The notes below the pieces were generated by a model. That model was not told the DNA's origin. It saw only the letters and a list, made by a program, of their open reading frames with translations, and ran no database searches. From Sweltsa coloradensis (Eukaryota; Arthropoda; Insecta; Plecoptera; Chloroperlidae), in the NCBI GenBank assembly GCA_024449915.1, contig JAMZAV010000074.1:496001-560000 (forward strand): a stretch of DNA of 64,000 nt, given 5' to 3'. The position numbers were made by a program, and so were the translations under genes. Position 1 is the first letter of the stretch. The number at the start of each line of letters is the position of its first letter. Below, one piece after another: positions 13,436-23,911 of this stretch.

Positions 13436-14767
13436 CTCCCAGTTTTTCTTTTGCCCCAGTGCCCCATATTCTTCAGAAAATGAAAATGTTTAAAAGATGT
13501 TCCGTGATAAACAGGCTTCCGCGAAATGATGGGATGAGATGAGATTGATGGCATTGACGAGCACCACGCACACCGGCACACAACCATAACCATTCTAAGC
13601 ATGGCGAGCCTGGGAATGTACGTTTTGACTATGCAGGTAGAATATGTTATGTTATTTTGCCAAAACCCGGCTATCGGTACGTTTTCTTACCCTTTTGTTT
13701 TATGTTTCCGTAATTACTGCAATATTATAATTGTTGTCACTTTACTCAGACGGGCATTCAGGGCCGTAACTAGGGTATAAAAATTACCCGGGTATGATTG
13801 GGTAAAGTACACGACCTTGTACAATGGGGAGTCTGGGGGAGAGGCCCCCCAGGAAATGAGGTCCGGGACGCATAGCCCCTGAATTTTTTTTTCGATTCTT
13901 AGAGTGTGATTGGAGTATTTTAACGAGTTTGAGGCATGTTTTATCATAACATATTTTGTTATCAGAGATTGGACTATTAGCAATTCAAAATTGTCTACTC
14001 CAGATTCTTTAGCCGGTTTACCAACCTCTATAGTTATACGGCAGTGCGGGCGTTGCATGGCACGTCCACTTGAATTGCCCTCTTTCAGCTAACTACTCAT
14101 ACTTCCAAAATGAGTATACATTAAAACCCCCCTCTCCCCCCCAACAAACGAAATAAACTTCCCTGGCCTGGTATTGTTTTAAATAGTTTTTCATATGGAA
14201 TGGGGGCGATCGCCACCTCCTGTATTGTATAGTCTCCCCCCAGGCCTCAACCCCCACCAAGCATATTTTAACGATTTTTGTATTTTTTTTTTTAAATTCA
14301 GGAAACCGCCAAAACCGCCACCCAGCTCCAGGCTAATACAAAAATTAAAAGCGATTATGTACCCGGTGACCCAACGCAAGGCGTAAGTGCGATTTCGGTT
14401 TGCCCCCTCCCCCCAGCCCCCCCTTCAACCAAGCCAACACCCAAGTAGTGTTGGCACTCGGCACTGGATAACCGGACAATGAATGGATGGGCTGGGTGGA
14501 TATTGTATGCCAATAGTCAGATCTGATGTTGATGATACGAACATTAAAGTACACACAGCTATTATAGACTGTTACTAACCTAACGACATGGATTCAATCT
14601 CAATCCAATGGGCGTGGGGCTCTTTGCCCCTGCTCTATCCTTTCAAGATGGGGTCAGCGGAATAATTGGGCTACTCATTTACCATTGTAACCAATAAACT
14701 TACCAAACAAACAACCGGCACCGCCAGACGTTTTCTAAATTATCCAACTTCCAATTACATACTCACT
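13436..14767. other. no gene seen; LINE-tail-like stretch near 14590-14720
   Basis: CCATTGTAACCAATAAAC near 14682 resembles a LINE/SINE 3' end. GGGGAGTCTGGGGGAGAGG-type repeats near 13825 recur elsewhere in the window. No coding exon was recognised. Confidence 0.4.
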
Positions 14768-14775
14768 CACTGATC

Positions 14776-15180
14776 ACGTGTTGAATTCTGGCTTTTCATC
14801 CGGGGGGGCTATATAATATCCCGGGAATATTCCGTATTATATAGGAAGGAACCAAATACGGTTGTTTGGGGGGCTTCGGCGAAAATTTTGAAAAACAGGT
14901 TTTTAGAGTGCGTTTGGTGCGTTTTAGAAAAAAGTTTTGGGCTGAATGCAATACCAAAATAATGTAGTTTTTGTGCAGTGGATACTAGAAACAAAAAAAC
15001 ATAGTGTCATTATTCATTTTCTGAAAAAAGGTGTATTTTGAAAAATACTGTAGGGCCTGCCAGTTGTACTAAAAACCTACTAATAGTGGCAGTGCTTATA
15101 GTTATTTTTTTCATCCCGGGGGGGCAAACGTATAAATTCTCGGGGGGGGGGGGGGCGAAGTATACCTGAATTCAACACTG
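14776..15180. mobile_element. hAT-like MITE, 405 bp, GTGTTGAATTC ends
   Basis: CACTGATC flanks both sides (14768-14775 and 15181-15188). Inverted ends share GTGTTGAATTC, the left beginning AC and the right, on its complement, CA. The interior has CCGGGGGGG runs and TTTGGTGCGTTTTAG, a motif also seen at 21160, 28310 and 41925. Confidence 0.68.
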
Positions 15181-15334
15181 CACTGATCAAACACTGACCT
15201 TTATGTCATATACTCATAGGTACCGGAATGTGGGAGACGCCAGACCCAGAGTTCAAACAACGGTCGGGAACTGATTTGTGTTTCTAGGATGTGCCGACTA
15301 TTGTAGCTAGTTAGAAATATACAGAAGCCATAAA

Positions 15335-15340
<6 letters not shown>

Positions 15341-15365
<25 letters not shown>

Positions 15366-15366
15366 C
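15341..15366. repeat. 26-base poly-C tract
   Basis: Uninterrupted C run. The opposite strand could form a G-quadruplex, and the length is unreliable in any assembly. Confidence 0.95.
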
Positions 15367-15939
15367 GCCATTAGAAAAAGAGTTCTAAGCGCGTAGATCG
15401 ACAGAAGGTAGTATTTTCATTCACAATTAGCTGCAGGTCAGAAATAACAAAATATGGTATGGTATGAGTTTTAGGCAAACTCCTGGTCACTCGGCTGACT
15501 GACGCGAGTTGTTTTACCTTTAGCACACTCATCACGGAAGAGGTATTTCAAATTTAATCACGCTTTTAGATAAATTATAATAGGTAATAAGTAAGAAATG
15601 TAATTTATTTTTACGATCTTGAAATGAATTGTTCATATATTAGGCCTATTATGGATAATCTACGATTGAGGCTCTGTTCATTTATCCTTGCTTGACAATG
15701 ACCTTTATACACCCCTACAATGGCCTTCTCGCAGAGTGGCGAGAAAAATACATTGAAATAAATAAATAAATACACAGCCGGCCGGCCGGTTCCATAAACA
15801 TAGGATTAGGATCCTATATCCTTCCTGACCAAGTGAATAAATAACTATAACTATAATAAAATTTATGATGAGAGAATTTGAAAGTGTTAAAAAATAAATT
15901 ACAGGTACGTAAAAAAATCTCCGATATTTCTACTACTTT

Positions 15940-16712
15940 TTGGATGAGCGTAGCGAGCGTAGCGAGCGAAGCGAAGATTCCATTTCACTACACTGGAGAA
16001 AAAAATCCGGAATGTTTTTTTTTCTTTTTTTTTGTATTTTTGTCTGTTTGTTAGCACGATTCCGGCTAAACCGATACTCCGATTGCGATGAAATTTTATT
16101 GAGACCTTCGAAATCTCTGAACTTAGAACTGCCACGTTTTTGAGCGCAATCGAAAAAAAAAATTCTCATAAAAATCGCAATTTTACGATTTTTTTCGATT
16201 TTGAAAAAATTTCTTCGATTTATAATACCTACACGCTTTGTCCGATTGTAATGATTTTTTCACAGGACCTTTATTTTATGAATTTATATATTCGTGGAAA
16301 ATTTAAGCGCAATCGAAAAATTATTTCTCATGAAAATCGCAATTTTACGTGGTTTTTCTTTTTTAAAACAATTCTTTGACTTATAACACCTACATGCTTT
16401 ATCCGATTGTAATGATTTTTTAACAGAACCTTAATTTTATGAATCGATATATTCGTGTGAAATTTGAGCACAATCAAATAATTATTTCTTATGAAAATCG
16501 AAATTTTACGATTTTTTCTTTTTTAAAATTACGATTAATTAAAAAAATTAAAAATTAAAGTTTATTTTTTATTTATTTTTAAATAATTAAAAAAAAAATC
16601 TTCAACTTAGTAATGATTTTTTCACAGAACAGAAAATCCGCATAACACATGGCAGCTCAATGCACCAATTACGCTCATCCAACAACGCGGCGGGACTTAA
16701 GCGTTTTCCTAG
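15940..16712 (+). mobile_element. Helitron/Helentron-like non-autonomous element, copy 2
   Basis: Same start (TTGGATGAGCGTAGCGAGCG), same subterminal TACGCTCATCCAA (about 16670-16682) and same end (GCGTTTTCCTAG then T) as copy 1. About 90 percent similar by eye, without the TTTC expansion. It holds one more internal repeat of roughly 150 bp containing CCGATTGTAATGATTTTTT. Confidence 0.65.
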
Positions 16713-19700
16713 TTAGCTAACAAAAATCCATTCGCCTGGCGTCTACCCTGTATTGAAGAACTGTCAGTGTCGGACCATTTGGCATTACCGGTCCTGCACT
16801 ACCCAACCCTTCCACTTGAATGGCAAGGGTTACTTCAAAGAAGACTTTATCCTCTGAAGTAAATTATTTTTTAGAATTATTTTTAGGAAGGTATTGAAAC
16901 AGAATAAGAGATATTTTTGTCATCCTACTTTTATACTCTTATTCAGAATTTCTTATTGGTTTCAATTCAGCAATGTGATATTTAATTAAATATTATTAAC
17001 ATGTGCGAAGGAGTTAGTATTTTTTCCCTACATCCTTAAAAATCCCTTAAAAAGGGGGGGGGGGAAGGGACACGAACATTCTGATCTCCCCCCACAAAAT
17101 TTTTAGTCAAGCCATCGACCGAGTAACCACTAAACAAATACGGTGGGCAACCGAACGAACGAGTTGACTTTTGTCTCGCAATGATTTTTAAGGCTAATTC
17201 TTTGAAATCAAGTGTGGATATCAACAGAAATATAGTTTACATTATCATCCATGCTAATTTTTTTACATGGAAATCAATCCAGAAAATAACAAAGTCTATC
17301 TCAGCCGGGTATCGAACCCTGGTCGGTCGAGTCGAGACGATTAACTAAAATAATTACTGGATTGTTGGAGCCATTATAGATTGGAACAGTACTGCAACGA
17401 TTCTGTTGCCTTTGAACAGACTAACTGAACAATATTTATGTCATTACCTAACGCCTGTATGAGTGAAGGTTTATTTCTCAATTTAATTACTCCTGCAGGT
17501 GTAATTGATTATTATAGAAATCAAACCACAAATAAAAAAAAGTCAAGCCCGGGTCTCCAGATTGCCGGTCGGGTGCTTTACCCAGCCCCTCAGCAAACCC
17601 CGCAGATATTTCTAATTTCTGGATTGATTTTCATGCAATACCTACGGGAGTGTTCCCCGATTAATTAAATAATTGAGATTAGTGTTAGCATTCGTCAACA
17701 CCCGAGCGCTTGCACTTTAGGTGTGACGAGCGCAACTTAAAATGATTCGACAGGTCAATAATCATTTAAAATATTGGTTCCCACTTCCTTAAATTAATTA
17801 TTTGCTGTGCGTCGATCTTTTTGATGGCGTTACCGGGTAGACCTGCACTCTTGTTCCCGCATTCAAAACGATGGAGGTACTTACTACTAACTTTTCTAAC
17901 ATTCTAGGGGGGGGGGGGAAGGGACTGGAGGGAAAAGAGCCCCAGGGTCAACTAAAACATTCTGGGTCATCCTTCCTTGTTGAAGGGCAATATCCTGATC
18001 AGATTGTAAGGGACTTTTTTTCCATTAGCAAGGACGCCTTTTGGAAGGTATGTGCAAAAATTTGTTTCCTAAATATTGGCGACAATATTGGATTTCTGGG
18101 GGATTTAAATTCAGCCAAAAGTCCCATCATTGTAATATTTGTCAAAGTGTAGATAAAATATTACACTTGCGAAAAGTGCTTAAAATGGTTGACATGGACC
18201 TTTTGAATTGGCGGTCATATTGGAATCGATTTTTTTGTGCAAATCCAGAAATGTAATTAATCCATTTTAATTGGGATGGATGATGTGTGTTGCAAGAACT
18301 TTTCTTCAAAGGCAAATTTACTGAATTTACTGCTTCACCCTTTCAGTCCCGAATTAAATTGGTGGAATTTAAGTAATTTTAAGGAATTAAATCTGATTCC
18401 AGATATTTTTATAAGATTTTTCATGTTTTCAAAATATTTTTTATCACGTTTTTTAACGAATTTTGGGAAATTTTGGATTCTGAATAAAAGTTTCAATTTA
18501 ATTTTAAATATTAATTTGAAGACTTTTCCTAAAACTAGATTTTTTTCTGAATTTTTTGCATATTTTACATTTTTTGTATCTCAAATAATAACAATACTAG
18601 GAATATATTATTTTTCTGGGACAAACCCCATTTTTTCCATTTTCACCCCTTTTTGCAGATGTGTATTTTCAAACTTCTCTAAAAAGGGCACTATTTGTCC
18701 CATTAACATGGGGTAAAAAATTCATTAATTTTTATTTACCAAAAAAAAAATAAAAAAATTGGGGTCAAATTCGAAAACTTGTCATTTGCCCGGATTAAAA
18801 TTTTAAATTTGATGTACATTTAAATGGACACAGGGACTGAAAGGGCTAATTTTGGATGGTATATTTTGAGAAATTACGAACTTTGAAAAACTAAAAATTT
18901 CAGGTAAATGTAAAATAGAATTAATCGAAGACGTTTTTGAACGACATTTCTGAACACGGTGCCAGAGACAATTTCTCGCAGATTTACGGACAATTGTTAG
19001 ATACGGGTTCGAATCGGTTGGTACAGTGCCGTATTTAGGCCTAGGGCGGCAAAGTTTAAGGGGGCGGCTTTTCGCCAGAGGTATTCAAGACTATATAGTT
19101 TCGATATTTTTTCACAAAATGAGTGAAAATTACAAAACAAACATACTTTTTGCAAGAAAATAATAAGCATTTTCTCTGCAGTATGACATTTTAGATATTA
19201 AAAAGTGTGTTTTGGATAACTCAGATTCCACACTAGTTTTGCTATGGATTAGTAAAGTATAAAGATCTATTTTTTTATTGAACACCTTTAACACTACAGA
19301 AAAAGGTGCGACTTATAGGTCTCTGAAGAAAATTTTAAGTAAAAATCGTAACCTAAACTTGATTGTTAAGTAGTAAGTTTTTTTGTGGGGGTCGGCTCAC
19401 TACCTAAACACGGTCCTGGGTTGGTATGGTACTCTGATTTAGCAACACGTACCACGATCTTGCGACGTAACCGTCATCTCTACCAAAAATAGGACACCAT
19501 TTTTGTAGGGAATTTTAAGAATATTTTTGCACTCGTAACCTTTTGTATGTCATCTTTTGGAGATACAAAAACAACCACTTTATAACAGATATTTTCAAGA
19601 AGGCGGCACATGCTCCCTCCGGTTCCATTTGTGGCGACTTTGTTCGCTTTAAAAATTATCAACAGCATTGTGTACGACTGGACTTTGAAATCATTATCAA

Positions 19701-19920
19701 ATTAGCCTGGGAAATCCCCGATTGCAGCGTTCATACTTTTCAAACTACGTCCACATAGTTGCAATGATCAAGCTAATTTTTTTGGGGTATACTCAGGATG
19801 GTGATCCTAATCTGTATACATGGCTTGTTTTTCCAAAGAGTCCCGTTTATCTAAAAACCTTCACAAATATTGACAGAAAGTAAACATCTTGTCGAGGACT
19901 CGCAAGGAAAGACAGGGCTA
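16713..19920. other. no gene; SINE fragments and a 508-bp inverted-end repeat
   Basis: The complement of 17307-17320 is AGGGTTCGATACCC, a SINE B box with the shared CAGAAAATAACAAAG tail motif. A further tRNA-like scrap lies at 17553-17600. CCCTTTCAGTCCC at 18338-18350 is the exact complement of 18833-18845 and may bound an old TTAA-type element. The 146-codon frame at 18276-18716 is Phe/Asn/Leu-rich low complexity. Confidence 0.45.
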
Positions 19921-20007
19921 TGTACACCCGGCGTCAGAAGTAAATCAAGGGGTATAGTTGTATCTACAATACCCAGCCCTTAATTTACGTCTGACGCTGG
20001 ATATACA
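19921..20007. mobile_element. hairpin MITE of 87 bp (copy 1)
   Basis: Starts TGTACACCCGGCGTCAGAAG and ends with its diverged complement. The complement of the whole unit aligns with 59080-59169, including the central GGGTATTGTAGATACAAC. Confidence 0.7.
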
Positions 20008-20087
20008 AGAAAACAAAATTTAGTTTTCTAACAGATCCTAAAAATGTTGATTTTCCTGCGAGTAATCCGAAAAGGAAGAAAGAAGTG

Positions 20088-20480
20088 TGGCTCGTTGGTC
20101 TTGTGGTTAGCGTACCTGCTTCCAATGCAGAATGTCCAGGGTTCGATACCCTTCTCAGAAGTTTTTTTATTGTAAACTGTGACTTTGGAGCTGTCCTAGC
20201 AACGAAGCACATAATAAATTGAGTTGTTCTGAATCAGCCTTGTTGATTCTGGCGTTGATCTGCGGGTGTTATTATCCATACGACCGATTGCTATATTAAT
20301 TATTAACAATAATTATCTTTGGTTGGTTATCGCTCACTCGTCGATTGCGTCGGGGCCTTCAGGGTTGGCTTGGTTGCTTTGATTTACTGTCCCACACTGA
20401 AAATCAGTTATATAACTGAGTGGGTAGACTCTAAATACAATTTTTTTATTTATTCATTTTATTTTAAAGAAAGCCTCTTA
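20088..20480 (+). repeat. tRNA-derived SINE, about 390 bp, full-length copy
   Basis: Near-A box TGGCTCGTTGG, a 7-base anticodon-like loop in CTGCTTCCAATGCAG, and a perfect B box GGTTCGATACC (20140-20150) form the head. The body is shared, inverted, with 40605-40890. Near the end is the 16-bp palindrome TCAGTTATATAACTGA (20404-20419), then GTGGGTAGACTC and a T-rich tail. It is not a functional tRNA: the acceptor strands do not pair. Confidence 0.72.
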
Positions 20481-20796
20481 AAGACGCTTTCTGTATAAGG
20501 TTTGTTCACAAATTCAGCGTGCACATATTTTTCAAGAAAGTAATTCTTTGTTGGTTAGCCTTTCTGTAATAACTAAAAATGTATGTATGTAACTTGATTA
20601 GCTAGACAAATAAGTTTTCAAATAATTATTATCGAGCCAAACATTAAAGTGACATTCACATTTCTAGTTGCATGCAATATTGGTAAAAATGCCATTCCGT
20701 TAATTCATTGATGTTTTATGTTTACACAATGCACTTGACAGCTTTGCTTATATCCTCTTGTTGACATCCTTTGTAAACAAGACTATTCCACAGTGG

Positions 20797-20940
20797 GTCC
20801 AGACCAAGGTCAGTAAAATATACAAGTAGCTCTACTAATCTCGAGTCCAGATTATTCTACAGGGCGCCCAGAACAAGATCAGTAAAATATACAAGTAGCT
20901 CTACTAATCTTGAGTCCAGAATAATATACGTTGCAGTGTT
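20797..20940. repeat. 72-bp tandem repeat, two copies, with a third split copy
   Basis: Both copies contain CAGTAAAATATACAAGTAGC then TCTACTAATCT. A third copy is split: its left part is 22816-22847 (ending AAAATATAC) and its right part 23791-23830 (starting AAGTAGCTCTACTAATC), with the Helitron-like element between. Confidence 0.85.
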
Positions 20941-21006
20941 TGTGTAGGCTGGAGTTAAAAATATATCACTTACGCTTGGTTTTACCTAATAGAGGTGACA
21001 TTTAAA

Positions 21007-22755
21007 CAGTGGCGTGGCGAACTACTAAGAGTGATCGGGGCCTACAATATTGTAACTATACCCACCCCCTATACTTTCATGGGCAACAAGGGGGTCTGGG
21101 GGCGTGCCCCCAGTTTAGCCCCGCAGGGAATTTTTTCAATTTTGATGATCCTAGAATGGATTTGGTGCGTTTTTCCAGCAATTAATATGATTTTATAGAT
21201 GTTGATAGCCTCATTTTTATGTAATGAAATTTTAATGAAATGGCTGAATTTTTTTTCTGTTGAATTCTCATAAAACCAACGGGTTTATCAATCTTTTAGT
21301 CTTCCACAGGATAGCCCCGCAGGGAATTTTTTCAATTTTGGTCATCCTAGAATGGCAGCAATTAATATGATTTTATAGATGTTGGTAGCCTCATTTTTAT
21401 GTCATGAAATTTTAATGAAATCGCTGAAAATTTTTATTTTTTTTTGAACTCATAAAGCCAACGGTTTGTAATTCTTTTTTGTCTAGGGTACCCCAGATTA
21501 GCCCCGCAGGGAATATTTTTAATTTTGGTGATCCTATAGAATGGATTTGGTGCTTTTTACCGGCAATTAATATGATTTTATTAGACGAGTAAGCAAAGCG
21601 AATGAGGATTACTATTCAAGATAAACGGTGCTTATTCTGCGACTCTGTGCGTGTGTGTGCTAATGTGAACTATAAAAATCAGCCGAATCGCTGAACAGAC
21701 TGCGCTTATGTTTTAATTGTTGAACTCATAAAGCCAACGGTGTGTTATTCCTCTTCGCCTCCTCGTAGCGGCATAGCCAGCATTTGGGAAAAAATACACA
21801 TTATGAAAGTAATCAATGAAGAATTTAGTACCTACAAGAGAAATCCGGGGGCCTTCTTATTTGAAAAAAAATTGTATGTCCTAGATCGTTAGATAGGCCT
21901 AATCTGTGCATTTTGGAAATCAATTTGGTTATTTTGTTCGTTTTCTCTGTTTATTGGCAGAGTCATTATTGAGGATTTAGGAAAACTACTGAAACGCATA
22001 ATAACGAAAACTAGGGGCTCCGTGGGCTTGCCCCCGGGAAAATGATTACATATTTAAGGTGATTTGGTACAAATCTGTGAGTTTTGAAGACCACTTTGTT
22101 TGCAATATTTGAAGAGAAAAGATACGATTTTATTCTTTTACGGGCAAACTTACTGTCTCGATTTCATTGAAATCAATGCATTTTTATCTAGAAATTGTAC
22201 TGGAAATACTTCAATTCAAATAGGTCCAAGAATGTTCTTCTTATTGCATTCACGACGTCGATAATCCTGCATCGTATCATAAGACGGTATTTAAAAATTA
22301 AAACAGAAAACTCGAAAATGTTCTAGACTTCCTCCATGCCACCAGCTGTATTTAATTTATAAATTCCTCAAATCAATCCATTCAATCAAATGAAATAAGT
22401 TATAGTATAACGAACGTGTCTATTCATTTAGCAGAATTGTTGAATTGCTACCTGTTATTAGATGAGTTAAAACTATTGGATGAATATCCATCATGCATGT
22501 TGTCTGCACTTTTACTAAAAAATCATGATTCACGACAAACTTTTACAACAGTCCAGTAACACTCGGTAAGTAAAGAGCTGTATAGCCATACAATTCAGTA
22601 GGTGTGATTATAACAATTAAAATAGTCACATAATGTATATAAAATATCATGTTTCATTAAAAAGTAAGGCGTGGGTGGGTCCCTGGGGGACCACCCACCC
22701 ACCCCTTTTGGTATCGGTGCCTGGGCTCCGGTTTGGTATGTTCGCCACGCCACTG
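21007..22755. mobile_element. hAT-type element, 1.75 kb, no coding capacity
   Basis: CATTTAAA is duplicated at 20999-21006 and 22756-22763. Ends CAGTGGCGTGGCGAAC and GTTCGCCACGCCACTG are perfect inverted repeats of 16 bp. The interior holds three tandem copies (starts 21116, 21312, 21499; period about 190 bp) opening TAGCCCCGCAGGGAATTTTT. No transposase frame is visible. Confidence 0.85.
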
Positions 22756-22847
22756 CATTTAAAATAAAACCAAAGCCAAGCCAGTCTTGCTTTTCTGTTG
22801 AGTATTTACAAACAATAGGTCCAGAACAAGATATCAGTAAAATATAC

Positions 22848-23790
22848 TAGGAAAACGCTCAGTTGGACGCGTTGTTGAGCGAGCACCGGTACGTGCAACA
22901 CGACCCGAGTACGACATTCCCATAATGTTACATACCAATAAGTCTTTAAGGTCTTGACCGATTTACCTGAAAATTTGTAAAATAGGAGAGAATGGATAAA
23001 ATCCACCGCCATCTAGAGGACCTTGACATCATTTCTTTGGGAAAACTATTTTAACTCTTGATTACTTCTAGGTGGCAGTACATAGTGACCAGAATTCTTG
23101 TGCGACTTTTCGTTGCCATGGTAACGTTACTTTTGTTAAAATGTAATTTCTATCTACACTACTTATCGGATCAAAATAAAATTAACATAGTCGTGACCGG
23201 ACGGACATTCTAAATGATTTGGCTACCTCAGATTTTGTCGCCGTTTAGTTTTTAAAAAAAACTTTAGATTAACTTTAATGTAACTTTATAACTTTTTGAA
23301 CGATTTTGCCACAAAACTAATGGCATTCAATCGGGAACGAAACTTGCGGATGGTCAAAATTTCAACTCGATCCGAGCCTCCGTTCGACCGCTATCATGAG
23401 CCAAAAAAGCTGAGCGACTTTCCGTTGCCATGGTAACGGGACTTTGTTATAATGTAATTTCCGACTACACTACTTATCGGATCAAAATAAAAATAACATA
23501 TTCGTGATCGGACGGACATTCTAAATGATTTGGCCACCTCAGATTTTGTCGCCGTTTAGTTTAAAAAAAAAAACTTTCGATTAACTTTAATGTAACTTTT
23601 TAACTTTTTGAACGATTTTGCCTCAAAACTATACAGCAACCCGCCTAGATGGTATGTACATGTGTGCACAATTTCAGGTCGATCAGAGAAACGGTGCGAC
23701 CTGTATCGAAGCAGTAACAGAAGAAAAAACAAACAAAAAAAAACACATTCGAGCCATAAGAGTCGAGTGGAGACGCTCGCTTCGCTCAAC
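22848..23790 (-). mobile_element. Helitron/Helentron-like element, copy 3, at a known empty site
   Basis: On the minus strand it starts (G)TTGAGCGAAGCGAGCG at 23790 and ends GAGCGTTTTCCTA(G) at 22848, followed by TATATT. The uninterrupted 72-bp repeat reads AAAATATACAAGTAGC, so the insertion added no target duplication (one base is ambiguous). Near the 3' end GCTCGCTCAAC complements the 5' end, followed by AACGC...GCGTT before CTAG. The interior has two 312-bp direct repeats. Confidence 0.72.
23102..23640. repeat. 312-bp direct repeat, two copies, each with an RFX X-box-like palindrome
   Basis: Copies start at 23102 and 23414. Each carries GTTGCCATGGTAAC (23112-23125 and 23424-23437), then TACTTATCGGATCAAAATAA and GACGGACATTCTAAATGATT. 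The second copy diverges after about 23630. Confidence 0.85.
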
Positions 23791-23911
23791 AAGTAGCTCT
23801 ACTAATCCTGAGTCCAGATTGGTTGCTGGGTCTTTGTGGAGAAGAAGGTACATCCAGGTGAAGATCTGGAGAGCTGCACTTGCTGACCTCAATACTGTTT
23901 AAAACCAACAC

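Noticed and set aside
18276..18716. 146-codon frame rich in Phe, Asn, Leu
   Set aside because: Low-complexity AT-rich translation partly inside an inverted-end repeat; no domain.
20088..20165. Possible tRNA gene with anticodon-like loop TTCCAAT
   Set aside because: Acceptor strands do not pair and the sequence continues into a SINE body shared with 40605-40890; called a SINE head.
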